Positions 8,657 through 16,346 of a stretch of DNA of 64,000 nt are shown one piece after another. The DNA is taken from assembly GCF_029916425.1 (NCBI RefSeq), contig NZ_JAHAVQ010000002.1:124001-188000 (forward strand), given 5' to 3'. The stretch is from Liquorilactobacillus sicerae (GTDB taxonomy: Bacteria; Bacillota; Bacilli; Lactobacillales; Lactobacillaceae). A program made the translations under genes and the position numbers. Below the pieces are notes generated by a model, which did not search any database, had not been told where the DNA came from, and saw only the letters and a program-made list of their open reading frames with translations. Position 1 is the stretch's first letter. Each line of letters begins with the position of its first letter.

Positions 8657-8684
8657 AGTTAGAACAAGAAAACTTGTTCTAACT
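8657..8684. terminator. Intrinsic terminator of amtB
   Basis: Perfect 12-bp stem (8657-8668 with 8673-8684), 4-base loop, flanked by A-run and T-run on both strands. It lies directly downstream of amtB on the reverse strand. Confidence 0.88.
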
Positions 8685-8720
8685 TTTTTGAGATTAAATT
8701 TGAATTATTTTAAAATATTA

Positions 8721-10034
8721 TCATTCTCGGGGATGATTTAAATGAGCCAACTGTCCTTGGAACTCACCGCTATATTTAGCAACATCTGAAGAATCCGGTC
8801 CATCAGCAACTGTAAAGTCAGCATATTCACCGTGCTCAGCTTGATCCAAGCCAGCAATCTCAGAATCTTTGTCGACCCTCATCTTAATAAATGGCTTCAG
8901 AACCAAAATAATGACACTAGCAACGATGGCGACGTAAACGATGGTGAATAATGTTCCAATTAACTGCAATTCCAATTGTTTGACTCCACCACCATAAAAC
9001 AAGCCATTTCTAGCAATTCCGCTGTTAGCAACTTTGCTGGCAAAAACACCAGTTAAAATTGATCCAACAATCCCGGAGATCCCATGACAGCCAAAAGCAT
9101 CCAATGGATCATCATATTTAATGATTGGTTTGATCTTCGTAATAAACCAATAGCTAACAACTGCACAACACAAACCTACCCAGAATGCTCCGCCAGCAGT
9201 TACAAAACCACAAGCCGGAGTGATTCCAACTAAACCACAAACGGTTCCGGTACATGCTCCTTGCAAAGTTGGTTTGCCAAGTACGAAAGTATCGATCATC
9301 ATCCAAGTAATCATGGCAGCACCAGTTGCGATCGTAGTTGTCAAAAATGCTTGCACCGCGATATCATTCATCCCAATCGCTGACCCGGCATTAAAACCAT
9401 ACCAGCCGATCCACAAAATAACAGTCCCTAACAAAACCCATGGTAAATTATAAATTTGAGTTTTCTTGCCAAAACCTAACCGTTTGCCTAAGAAAATTGA
9501 TAAAACTAATGCTGAAACACCAGCATTAATGTGAACAACTGTCCCGCCAGCAAAATCAAGCACACCCATTTTTGCCAGGAAACCCGAACCGCTCCAAACA
9601 ATATGTACTAATGGGTAATAAATCAAAATTGACCAAAGAATAATGAAGGCCGTTAAAAACTTAAATCTCATTCGACCAACAACCGCCCCAACAAACAACG
9701 CCGGCGTAATAATTGCAAACATCATTTCAAAAATCAGATAAGCACCAGTGCTGATTCCCAGATCTTTATTGACAATTGAGGTCAAATCCAGACCGCTTAA
9801 GAAGAAGTGGTGGACAGTACCAATAAATCCACCAACATCCCCATTGAATGATAGCTCATAGCCAACTGCGGCATACAATAAAATACCAAGTCCGCAAATG
9901 TAAAAAACTGAAAGCATTGTGTTAACAACGTTCTTTTTTGAAACTAAGCCACCATAGAAAAAGGCTAGCCCAGGCGTCATAAAAAGCACAAGAACACTAG
10001 AAATAATTAAAAATGTCGAATTTGCTGCGCTCAT
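8721..10034 (-). CDS. amtB: Ammonium transporter (Amt family)
   Basis: Membrane channel that takes up ammonium. Typical Amt blocks are present: FMTPGLAFFYGGLVSKKNVVNTML in the first helices, DFAGGTVVHINAGVSALV with the pore His, WYGFNAGSA, and DAFGCHGISGIVGSILTGVFA with the second pore His. The tail is soluble. The frame is open to 10091, but the ATG at 10034 has GGGGG seven bases upstream, while the ATG at 10040 is too close, so I start at 10034 (437 aa, normal). No glnK (PII) gene is adjacent, which is unusual but not rare in lactobacilli. A GlnR/TnrA-like box at 10055-10071 suggests nitrogen control. Confidence 0.95.
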   Translation of the reverse strand: MSAANSTFLIISSVLVLFMTPGLAFFYGGLVSKKNVVNTMLSVFYICGLGILLYAAVGYELSFNGDVGGFIGTVHHFFLSGLDLTSIVNKDLGISTGAYLIFEMMFAIITPALFVGAVVGRMRFKFLTAFIILWSILIYYPLVHIVWSGSGFLAKMGVLDFAGGTVVHINAGVSALVLSIFLGKRLGFGKKTQIYNLPWVLLGTVILWIGWYGFNAGSAIGMNDIAVQAFLTTTIATGAAMITWMMIDTFVLGKPTLQGACTGTVCGLVGITPACGFVTAGGAFWVGLCCAVVSYWFITKIKPIIKYDDPLDAFGCHGISGIVGSILTGVFASKVANSGIARNGLFYGGGVKQLELQLIGTLFTIVYVAIVASVIILVLKPFIKMRVDKDSEIAGLDQAEHGEYADFTVADGPDSSDVAKYSGEFQGQLAHLNHPRE

Positions 10035-10054
10035 AAACATTCCCCCTAAATTGA

Positions 10055-10071
10055 TGTTATAAAATATACCA
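10055..10071. promoter_or_regulatory. GlnR/TnrA-like box upstream of amtB
   Basis: TGTTATAAAATATACCA matches the published TGTNANAWWWTNTNACA consensus except for one base near the 3' end (C for A). It lies just upstream of the amtB ribosome binding site and overlaps reverse-strand AT-rich hexamers that could be its -10, as expected for GlnR repression during nitrogen excess. The call rests on consensus match and gene context. Confidence 0.6.
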
Positions 10072-10329
10072 TTAGGTGGGTAAATAGTCAAATTGGTTTG
10101 AAGGTTCAGGCTCAGAAATTCAATTGAAAATTAACTTTTTCTTAAATATTGAAGTCAAAACTCACTGTTCAAGTTTAAAAATCATTGTTTAAAGCCTTTT
10201 CTTATTTATTTTCTAAGAATTTATGAATTGTAGTTTGTTTTTTAAACTAGTTAGTAAAGGCATTGGTGCCAAGCATCTTTAATTGGTACATTTCTTTACA
10301 TTGGGGAAGCAAAAGTTATAACATTGCAA

Positions 10330-10710
10330 CTATTTAACTATTTTTTTAATAATTAACTGATTCGCTGGCGGCCAATTTAAATCCTTTAATTCATTTGGTT
10401 TAAACCATCGATAGCTGCTCGCTGCCGTTAAAGCATAATGATGCGTCATTAGCTTAGCATAAAAGACATTAAATTCAATTGTGTCATATTCATATGTGTA
10501 AGTAAACGGCGGCAGCACTAGCTTTTTGACTTTAATCTGATCATCAAATTCTTCATGCAACTCACGGATCACAGCTTGTTGAGGAGATTCCTCAATTTCA
10601 ATTTTACCGCCAGGAAATTCCCAGTTATCGCCAAAGATCCGGTTACGATTTCTTTTGGCCGCCAAAATGCAGCCTTTTTCAGTAATAACTGCTAAAGCTA
10701 CCCGCAACAT
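10330..10710 (-). CDS. Nudix hydrolase, MutT/CTP-pyrophosphohydrolase-like
   Basis: Small Nudix hydrolase, probably a nucleotide-pool sanitiser or similar pyrophosphohydrolase. The Nudix box is GKIEIEESPQQAVIREL followed by HEEFDD, matching Gx5Ex7REUxEE with Asp where the last Gly is usual. The N-terminus MLRVALAVITEKGCILAAKRN is MutT-like. The start is ATG at 10710 with GAGGAG upstream; the frame opens at a TTG at 10728 that has no ribosome binding site of its own. It overlaps or abuts the end of the rpiR-family gene upstream, so the two are likely co-transcribed. Natural substrate unknown. Confidence 0.87.
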   Translation of the reverse strand: MLRVALAVITEKGCILAAKRNRNRIFGDNWEFPGGKIEIEESPQQAVIRELHEEFDDQIKVKKLVLPPFTYTYEYDTIEFNVFYAKLMTHHYALTAASSYRWFKPNELKDLNWPPANQLIIKKIVK

Positions 10711-10724
10711 TTTCAATTCACTCC

Positions 10725-11558
10725 TCAAATTTTTGTGTCGGCAATCAATTCTTCATGCTGTTTAATTTTTGCTGATCTGGTTGGCTGTTTAGCAATAATC
10801 AGTAAAAAGAGCGCTTCAATGACAGTCATGGCAGCCAAGCGCGAATAATAATACGTCGATTGCAGAAATGGTGGTCTAACAGCAGTTTTCAACTGAAAAT
10901 CAGCTGCTAAACTGATTGGCGAATCATTGCGGTTTGTAATAGCAATAATCGTTAGTCCGCCCTGCTTGGCAACTTTCTCCTGCTTTAAAATCTGCTTGGA
11001 TTCACCGGAATTAGAAATCACTAGTAAAACATCCTGATTGGTCAAATTAAGCGTTTGGGCTAAGGCCATTTCACTAGTTGATGCTGTAATTGCCATAATC
11101 CCTAATTGATTAAAACGGTAAGCCGCATCCGCTGCAACTGGAAAAGTATTGCCCTGACCAGCGACTTGGAGGATTCGGCAAGTCAATAAACGTTCTAAAA
11201 CATCATTAATTTTTTCGTTGGCAAAATTGGCCAAAGTTTGCTGAATCTCAGCGGTTTTACCTTGACTGATCTGAGCTAAAAAATTTTCCACCGAAGTCGC
11301 TTCAGTTTTTCTTAACCTAGAATTTCCCCCGACTGTTTTAGCTAATTCGATCTTTAATTCATGAAAACCAGCTAATTTTAAATTGTGACAAAAACGGCTG
11401 ATCGATGCTTGGCTGACCTTGGCTTGTGCAGCTAAGTTGGCAATCGTCCATTCAGTAACTTGCGTTGGCTGGTGTAAAATAACAGTGGCTATTTTTTGTT
11501 CCACCGGCGTCATTGAGCTTAAATGCTCATTAATTTGATCAATAATCTGATTTTTCAA
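10725..11558 (-). CDS. RpiR/MurR family transcriptional regulator
   Basis: Sugar-phosphate-responsive repressor. Residues 1-75 form the HTH_6 domain (MTPVEQKIATVILHQP, AKVSQASISRFCHNLKLAGFHELK), and residues about 110-250 form a SIS domain (VAGQGNTFPVAADAAYRF, LLVISNSGESKQI) that binds a phosphosugar. Start is TTG at 11558 with GGAAGTG upstream. It is divergent from an RpiA-like gene and a Gfo/Idh dehydrogenase; two 15-bp palindromes of RpiR type lie between them, so it probably represses that pair and itself. Effector is likely a phosphorylated sugar, not identified. Confidence 0.92.
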   Translation of the reverse strand: MKNQIIDQINEHLSSMTPVEQKIATVILHQPTQVTEWTIANLAAQAKVSQASISRFCHNLKLAGFHELKIELAKTVGGNSRLRKTEATSVENFLAQISQGKTAEIQQTLANFANEKINDVLERLLTCRILQVAGQGNTFPVAADAAYRFNQLGIMAITASTSEMALAQTLNLTNQDVLLVISNSGESKQILKQEKVAKQGGLTIIAITNRNDSPISLAADFQLKTAVRPPFLQSTYYYSRLAAMTVIEALFLLIIAKQPTRSAKIKQHEELIADTKI

Positions 11559-11608
11559 ATTGCTTTCACTTCCATTGACAGTTCTTTGATTTCAGTATAT
11601 CATGTTTA

Positions 11609-11653
11609 TGAAATTTAGTTTCAATACTTTATAATTTAAGAAATTTTGTTTCA
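11609..11653. promoter_or_regulatory. Two RpiR-type operators in the divergent promoter region
   Basis: TGAAATTTAGTTTCA (11609-11623) and AGAAATTTTGTTTCA (11639-11653) share GAAA-N5-TTTC symmetry, the pattern known for RpiR/MurR-family operators. They are exactly 30 bp apart, about three helical turns, and flank TATAAT at 11630-11635, the likely -10 of the rpiA-like gene. A reverse-strand TATACT upstream of the regulator gene lies close by, so one repressor could control both directions. Confidence 0.7.
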
Positions 11654-12350
11654 TCAAGGAGTGATTATCATCAGAAAAACAATTGCTAGGGCGCTAGCTA
11701 TGATTCAACCTGGGATGAAAATCAGCCTAGGCGGTGGCAGTAATGTTGCTCAACTAACGGCCGCAATTGCTGCAAGCAATTTAACGGTTGATCTTTGTAG
11801 CCCAGCCGAAGCAACCCGCCAACTAGCCTATCAATTAGGCCTATCAATCACTGCCCAACCATTTGAAAAAATCGATCTAGCGTTTGATGGTTGTGACAGC
11901 CTTGATTCGCAACTGAATGCTTTAAAAAGTAATGGTGGAATTCATACCTTAGAAAAGTCTTTTGCTGCCCGGGCCGATCGTTATCTTATTTTAGCTCCGC
12001 TGCAGCGTTTAAAAACTTCCCTTGATCCGCAGATTCCTTTGACCTTGGAAGTTGTAGCACTCAACGCTAAAATCATTCAGTCGACTGCTCAGCAATTGGG
12101 GTTAAATGCTAAAATTCGTCTTGCTCAAGTTGTAGCTGGTTACGCCCGGACACCGTTAGGAAATTTGCTGATCGACTGTTACTCGGCCAATGATTGGCGA
12201 CAAATCTCGCAAATTGAGCACCAATTATCCAGGTTAAATGGCGTCGTTGGTACTTCTTATTTTGAAAAGATCGTCACCGATGCGATTCTATTTGATAACA
12301 ACGAAAAAATCCGTATCTTAGGAAGGAACAATAATAATGAAAAAATATAA
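11646..12350 (+). CDS. Divergent ribose-5-phosphate isomerase A-like protein
   Basis: RpiA interconverts ribose-5-phosphate and ribulose-5-phosphate. This 220-234 aa protein follows the RpiA fold but with altered motifs: SLGGGSNVAQL for GLGTGSTA, DGCDSLD for the catalytic DGADEVD, LKSNGG for KGGGG. Its substrate may therefore differ. The start is unclear. The frame opens at TTG 11646, inside an operator and almost at the predicted transcript start, whereas the strong AAGGAG at 11656-11661 is correctly spaced only for ATC codons at 11667 or 11670. It overlaps the Gfo/Idh gene by 14 bases and is probably repressed by the divergent RpiR protein. Confidence 0.78.
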   Translation: MFHQGVIIIRKTIARALAMIQPGMKISLGGGSNVAQLTAAIAASNLTVDLCSPAEATRQLAYQLGLSITAQPFEKIDLAFDGCDSLDSQLNALKSNGGIHTLEKSFAARADRYLILAPLQRLKTSLDPQIPLTLEVVALNAKIIQSTAQQLGLNAKIRLAQVVAGYARTPLGNLLIDCYSANDWRQISQIEHQLSRLNGVVGTSYFEKIVTDAILFDNNEKIRILGRNNNNEKI

Positions 12351-13317
12351 TTGGTCAATTATCGGCAGTGGTTGGATTGCCGGCGAAATGGCAGATGCCT
12401 TGCAAGCCGTCAATGGCGAAATCTACGCTGTCAGTGCTCGTAACCAAACTAAGCTTAAACAGTTTGCTCAAGCTAAAGGAATTAAAAAAGTTTTTGCCGA
12501 TCCACTCGACATGATCAACGATCCGCAAACTGACGTGGTTTATATTGCTACACCACACATTACGCATTATCAATTTATCAAAGCGGCTTTAGCAGCAGGC
12601 AAGCATGTCTTTTGCGAAAAAGCCATTACGATCAATGACCAGCAATTCAACGAGGTCGAAGAATTGGCACGCCAAAAACATTTGCTATTAACTGAAGGAT
12701 TTACTTTGTTTCACATGCCTTTGTATCAGCAAGTTCAAACTTTGATCAAGGCTGGTAATTTAGGCAAAATTAAAATGATCCAGGTAAACTTTGGCAGTTT
12801 AAAAGCTTACGACCCTCACAATCGTTTTTTTGATCCACAACTAGCCGGCGGAGCATTACTTGACATTGGCGGTTATGCAGCTGCTTTTGCCCGGCTGTTT
12901 TTAAGCCAACAACCAAACAATCTTTTGACAACGGTTGATTTTGCCGATAGTGGAGTTGATGAGCAATCGGGCATCATCTTGAAAAACTCTGCTGGGCAAT
13001 TAGCTGTGATCAGTCTTTCTTTTCGGGCTAAACAGCCAAAAAGAGGAGTCGTTTCCGGTACGAAAGGTTTCTTAGAAATCAATAACTTTCCTCGTGCAAC
13101 TACTGCTCAGGTAACCTACACAGCCGATGCTCACCAACAGCAACAGCAAGCCATTACTGTCGGGGATGAACAGCGCGCTCTAGAATATGAGGTTGAGGAT
13201 TTCCAGCGTTACCTAACTCAGGGTCATGATGATGGTCAACTAGCTTTATCACATGATATTGCCCAAATTCTCTCTAGTGTCAGAACTGCCTGGGGATTGA
13301 AATTTCCAGGAGAATAA
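12337..13317 (+). CDS. Gfo/Idh/MocA family oxidoreductase
   Basis: NAD(P)-dependent dehydrogenase for sugars or inositols. Residues 1-120 form a Rossmann domain (SIIGSGWIAGEMADAL, VYIATPHITHY, GKHVFCEKAIT with the EK motif), and the rest is the GFO_IDH C-terminal domain with GGALLDIGGYAAAFARL. 326 aa is normal. ATG at 12337 has AGGAAGGA upstream and overlaps the end of the rpiA-like gene, suggesting coupled translation. The closest group by motif is the dihydrodiol dehydrogenase/trans-acting Gfo set; the substrate is not determined. With the RpiA-like protein it may process an unusual sugar phosphate. Confidence 0.9.
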   Translation: MKKYNWSIIGSGWIAGEMADALQAVNGEIYAVSARNQTKLKQFAQAKGIKKVFADPLDMINDPQTDVVYIATPHITHYQFIKAALAAGKHVFCEKAITINDQQFNEVEELARQKHLLLTEGFTLFHMPLYQQVQTLIKAGNLGKIKMIQVNFGSLKAYDPHNRFFDPQLAGGALLDIGGYAAAFARLFLSQQPNNLLTTVDFADSGVDEQSGIILKNSAGQLAVISLSFRAKQPKRGVVSGTKGFLEINNFPRATTAQVTYTADAHQQQQQAITVGDEQRALEYEVEDFQRYLTQGHDDGQLALSHDIAQILSSVRTAWGLKFPGE

Positions 13318-13335
13318 ATAGCTTTAAACTAGTCG

Positions 13336-13382
13336 AATACCCTACAACTGTTAGATAAAAAGTCTAGCAATTGTAGGGTATT
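13336..13382 (+). terminator. Intrinsic terminator after the Gfo/Idh gene
   Basis: Twelve-bp stem AATACCCTACAA (13336-13347) with TTGTAGGGTATT (13371-13382), plus an inner TAGA/TCTA pairing. The T-tail is short. It ends the rpiA-like operon in front of the convergent glycosyltransferase gene. Confidence 0.75.
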
Positions 13383-13537
13383 TAAAGTTTTAGTAACTTC
13401 AAAGCGCTTTTTTAAAACATTAAAACCGCGTTTATATCAGAATGAATAGTATAAAATTACAGTGTAGAAATCAAAAAACCATAAGTTATATAGAAAAAGA
13501 TCTTAAAAACAAAATTTCTAATAAATACTCTTAAAAC

Positions 13538-14467
13538 TTACTTATGTTCTTTGACAATATATATAGGCCTTTTTTTTGTTTCTAAGTAAATATTTCCAAT
13601 ATACTTTCCGACAATTCCTAGGCAGAATAACTGCAGGCCACCAACTCCCAAAATAATTGTTACCAATGATGCCCAACCGTTGACACTTCCACCATAAACT
13701 AGTTTCCTAAAAATAATGAAAAGCATAAATAAAATTGCTACGAAAAAGCTGAAAATCCCGATAAAAGATGCAATCAGCAAGGGCACATCCGAAAAATTGA
13801 CCAGTCCTTCGATCGAGTACCTAAATAATTTCCAAAACGACCATGAAGTCTCGCCGGCAACCCGATCCCGATTTTGATATTCTAGATACTTTGTTTTGAA
13901 TCCAACCCAAGTAAAGATACCCTTAGAAAAACGATTGTATTCTCTCATTTCTAATATAGAATCCACGACTTGACGTTTCATCAAGCGAAAATCTCTAACA
14001 CCTTGAACCATTTGAGCATCAGAGACTTTATTCATCAGTTTGTAAAATAAAATAGAAAAAAAAGATCTAAGAAATGGCTCACCCTTTCGATTGACTCTCC
14101 TTGTCCCAACTACGTCATAGCCTTCATTCAATATACTGGTCAACATTTCTGGCAACTGCTCTGGAGGATCCTGTAAGTCTGCATCCATTACCGCGATTAA
14201 ATCACCGTTTGCATGCTGCAGACCAGCATATAAAGCCGCTTCTTTGCCAAAATTTCGTGAAAATGAAATATAATGCACATTTTCAGAATCTTGCTCATGC
14301 AGCTGCTGCAATTCTGCTAATGTTTTATCATGCGATCCATCATCAACAAAGATATATTCAATTTGATAGCCGCGCAATAAAGGTTGAATCTCGCTTACTG
14401 TTTTATAAAAAATTGGAATCGTTTGCTCTTCATCGTAACAAGGCACAATAATTGAGATTAGATTCAA
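13538..14467 (-). CDS. Polyprenyl-phosphate glycosyltransferase (GtrB/CsbB-like, GT2)
   Basis: Family 2 glycosyltransferase that loads a sugar from a nucleotide donor onto undecaprenyl phosphate at the inner membrane face. The catalytic domain shows ISIIVPCYDEEQTI, IFVDDGSHDKT, SFSRNFGKEAAL, the metal-binding MDADLQDPPE and the late WVGFKTKYLEY block. Two C-terminal transmembrane helices lie at about 230-295, as in GtrB, CsbB and YkcC. TTG at 14467 has GAGGAGG upstream. It sits next to two GT-C-type membrane proteins that could transfer the lipid-linked sugar to a wall polymer, as proposed for the CsbB-YfhO pair. No GtrA-type flippase gene is seen here. Confidence 0.92.
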   Translation of the reverse strand: MNLISIIVPCYDEEQTIPIFYKTVSEIQPLLRGYQIEYIFVDDGSHDKTLAELQQLHEQDSENVHYISFSRNFGKEAALYAGLQHANGDLIAVMDADLQDPPEQLPEMLTSILNEGYDVVGTRRVNRKGEPFLRSFFSILFYKLMNKVSDAQMVQGVRDFRLMKRQVVDSILEMREYNRFSKGIFTWVGFKTKYLEYQNRDRVAGETSWSFWKLFRYSIEGLVNFSDVPLLIASFIGIFSFFVAILFMLFIIFRKLVYGGSVNGWASLVTIILGVGGLQLFCLGIVGKYIGNIYLETKKRPIYIVKEHK

Positions 14468-14636
14468 TACAATTTCCTCCTCTATATGTTTTTATTATTC
14501 AATTATTCAGAATCAAAATTGCTTTTCTTAAATATTACATTAAAGCTATTTGTTAGTATCATTAAATACAACTCTAAGATTCCCCAATACAAAAATCCAT
14601 AAACTAATGATATATTAAATATTAAACTCTTTCATG

Positions 14637-16346
14637 CTAATCTTCACTATTCTTTTTAAATCTAGCTAACCACGCCACTAAAAGTAACATAAAAATAGAT
14701 ATCCAATTAATCATCATAACTAACCTAGTTAAAATTGTTGGCTTATAAACGATTTTAACTGTATTTTCCCCCCTATGAATTATCAATCCAATTGATCCTC
14801 GTTTTGTTTCAAACGAAGAAACCTTTTTCCCATTTACTGTTATCGTATAGTTTAAATTATAATTTAAGAAAGGCAAATCAATTTTTTTTGCAACTTTTTT
14901 AATGTTTATTTTATATATAACTCCATCATGCACACTTAAGGGATTTATCTTTATCACTCTATTATTTAAAATTGCTTCATGATTTCTCAAGTCATTAGCA
15001 TACTTCACAGCCTTTCTTGGCCAATAGTCAATACTTCCAACACCTGTGTTAAACCCCTTAACTAGAAACAAATAGCCCCGTTTTGAATTTACTTGATAAT
15101 TTGAAAATGGCAATTGTTTCGATAAACTGGGAGCGTAATTTATAACATCTTGATTTAAACTTGTGTTCAAAAAAGTATATGTTCCACTAATTGATAAAAG
15201 ACTTACACTGATCAATAATACGTAATATCTTATGCTGCTTTCCTCTAAGTTTTTTATAATTCTAAAAAATGTCTCAGTTACAAAAATTGAAAGGAAAAAG
15301 TTCGAGATACAAAGTAATCTTCCAGGCCACTGTAACATAACTACAGGAGTTTTAGTAAGGAAGTTCCATGCAAAATCAAAAATAGTTGTTGTTGCTACGA
15401 AAAAAGTTGTCCCAATTATGCCAATTATGCGCATTTCAACATTTTGTTTTTTCCATAATATAAAACCAATTATTGTAATGATAAAAATCATCGGTCCAAT
15501 TGAACCATTATTATTTAGTGCATTTAAAAATGCATCTCCTAAATTTGTACCTGCAGAAGAAAAACCACCTAATTTAGTTGTTAATATATCTGTTTTTGAA
15601 TACACAGTTATCAAATTTACCCAAAAAAAGGATGTAGTAAACAGTGTAAAAATTACCGCCAAAATAACATAACGAAGGTTCTCAAAAAAACGTTTAGCTG
15701 TGAAAGCAGCAATAATTAAAAGCAAAAATACTACAACAGAATACATCATTACACTCAAAATATGACAGTATATTACTGCAGTCATACCTAATGCCAACAA
15801 ATACCATTCTTTTTTTTCACGATAAAAAATACTATAAGTACCATAAACAACCATTGGCAGAAAAACATATCCACTTGCTTGACCCAAATCAAATGTTTTA
15901 AACAACCAACTAAAATTATAAGCAGATAATACATATATAAAGCTAAAAATTAACGACTTTTGTCTATTATTCACCCAAAACTTTTTGCCAATCCAGTAAG
16001 AAATTAACATTGAAGCAAATACTATACACCAAATTCCCAAATAAATTCCTGTTACCGGATTCTTTAATAATAAAGTTCCAACTGCTAACGGATAAAGTGG
16101 TAAAAAACCATATACCATATTAATTGGCATTCCAAGCTGATTAAAAGAATAAGTAGATAAATATGAAAATATATATCCATGCTTGAGATTTTGTTCCAAA
16201 TCATATACTCTACTTAAATGGAATGACATATCTACTCCGGAATGAAGCACCCCAGAATGAAAATATGGAAACAAAACCACAATACTTGCAATAAAACACA
16301 CTAACAAATCCCAAATTTTTGTTTTTAGTTTATACTTTTTTAACAT
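14637..16346 (-). CDS. GT-C-type multi-spanning membrane protein (YfhO / PTPS-related family), copy 1
   Basis: 569-aa membrane protein with about ten or more transmembrane segments and a C-terminal extracellular domain closed by a last helix. The first outer loop holds HSGVDMSFHLSRVYDLEQN, with an Asp and His placed as in GT-C glycosyltransferases. Family members use polyprenyl-phosphate-linked sugars to modify surface polymers. It is a paralogue of the upstream gene, sharing the STYSF, IKNP/LKNP and C-terminal RxxPTIL layout, and overlaps it by 17 bases. ATG at 16346 is preceded by GGGAG. The sequence is clearly more AT-rich than its surroundings. The acceptor is unknown; likely teichoic acid or another wall glycan. 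Confidence 0.8.
   Translation of the reverse strand: MLKKYKLKTKIWDLLVCFIASIVVLFPYFHSGVLHSGVDMSFHLSRVYDLEQNLKHGYIFSYLSTYSFNQLGMPINMVYGFLPLYPLAVGTLLLKNPVTGIYLGIWCIVFASMLISYWIGKKFWVNNRQKSLIFSFIYVLSAYNFSWLFKTFDLGQASGYVFLPMVVYGTYSIFYREKKEWYLLALGMTAVIYCHILSVMMYSVVVFLLLIIAAFTAKRFFENLRYVILAVIFTLFTTSFFWVNLITVYSKTDILTTKLGGFSSAGTNLGDAFLNALNNNGSIGPMIFIITIIGFILWKKQNVEMRIIGIIGTTFFVATTTIFDFAWNFLTKTPVVMLQWPGRLLCISNFFLSIFVTETFFRIIKNLEESSIRYYVLLISVSLLSISGTYTFLNTSLNQDVINYAPSLSKQLPFSNYQVNSKRGYLFLVKGFNTGVGSIDYWPRKAVKYANDLRNHEAILNNRVIKINPLSVHDGVIYKINIKKVAKKIDLPFLNYNLNYTITVNGKKVSSFETKRGSIGLIIHRGENTVKIVYKPTILTRLVMMINWISIFMLLLVAWLARFKKNSED

Noticed and set aside
13391-13412. cre-like sequence TTCAAAGCGCTTTTTTAA
   Set aside because: It lies between two convergent gene ends, where a CcpA site would have no promoter to control.
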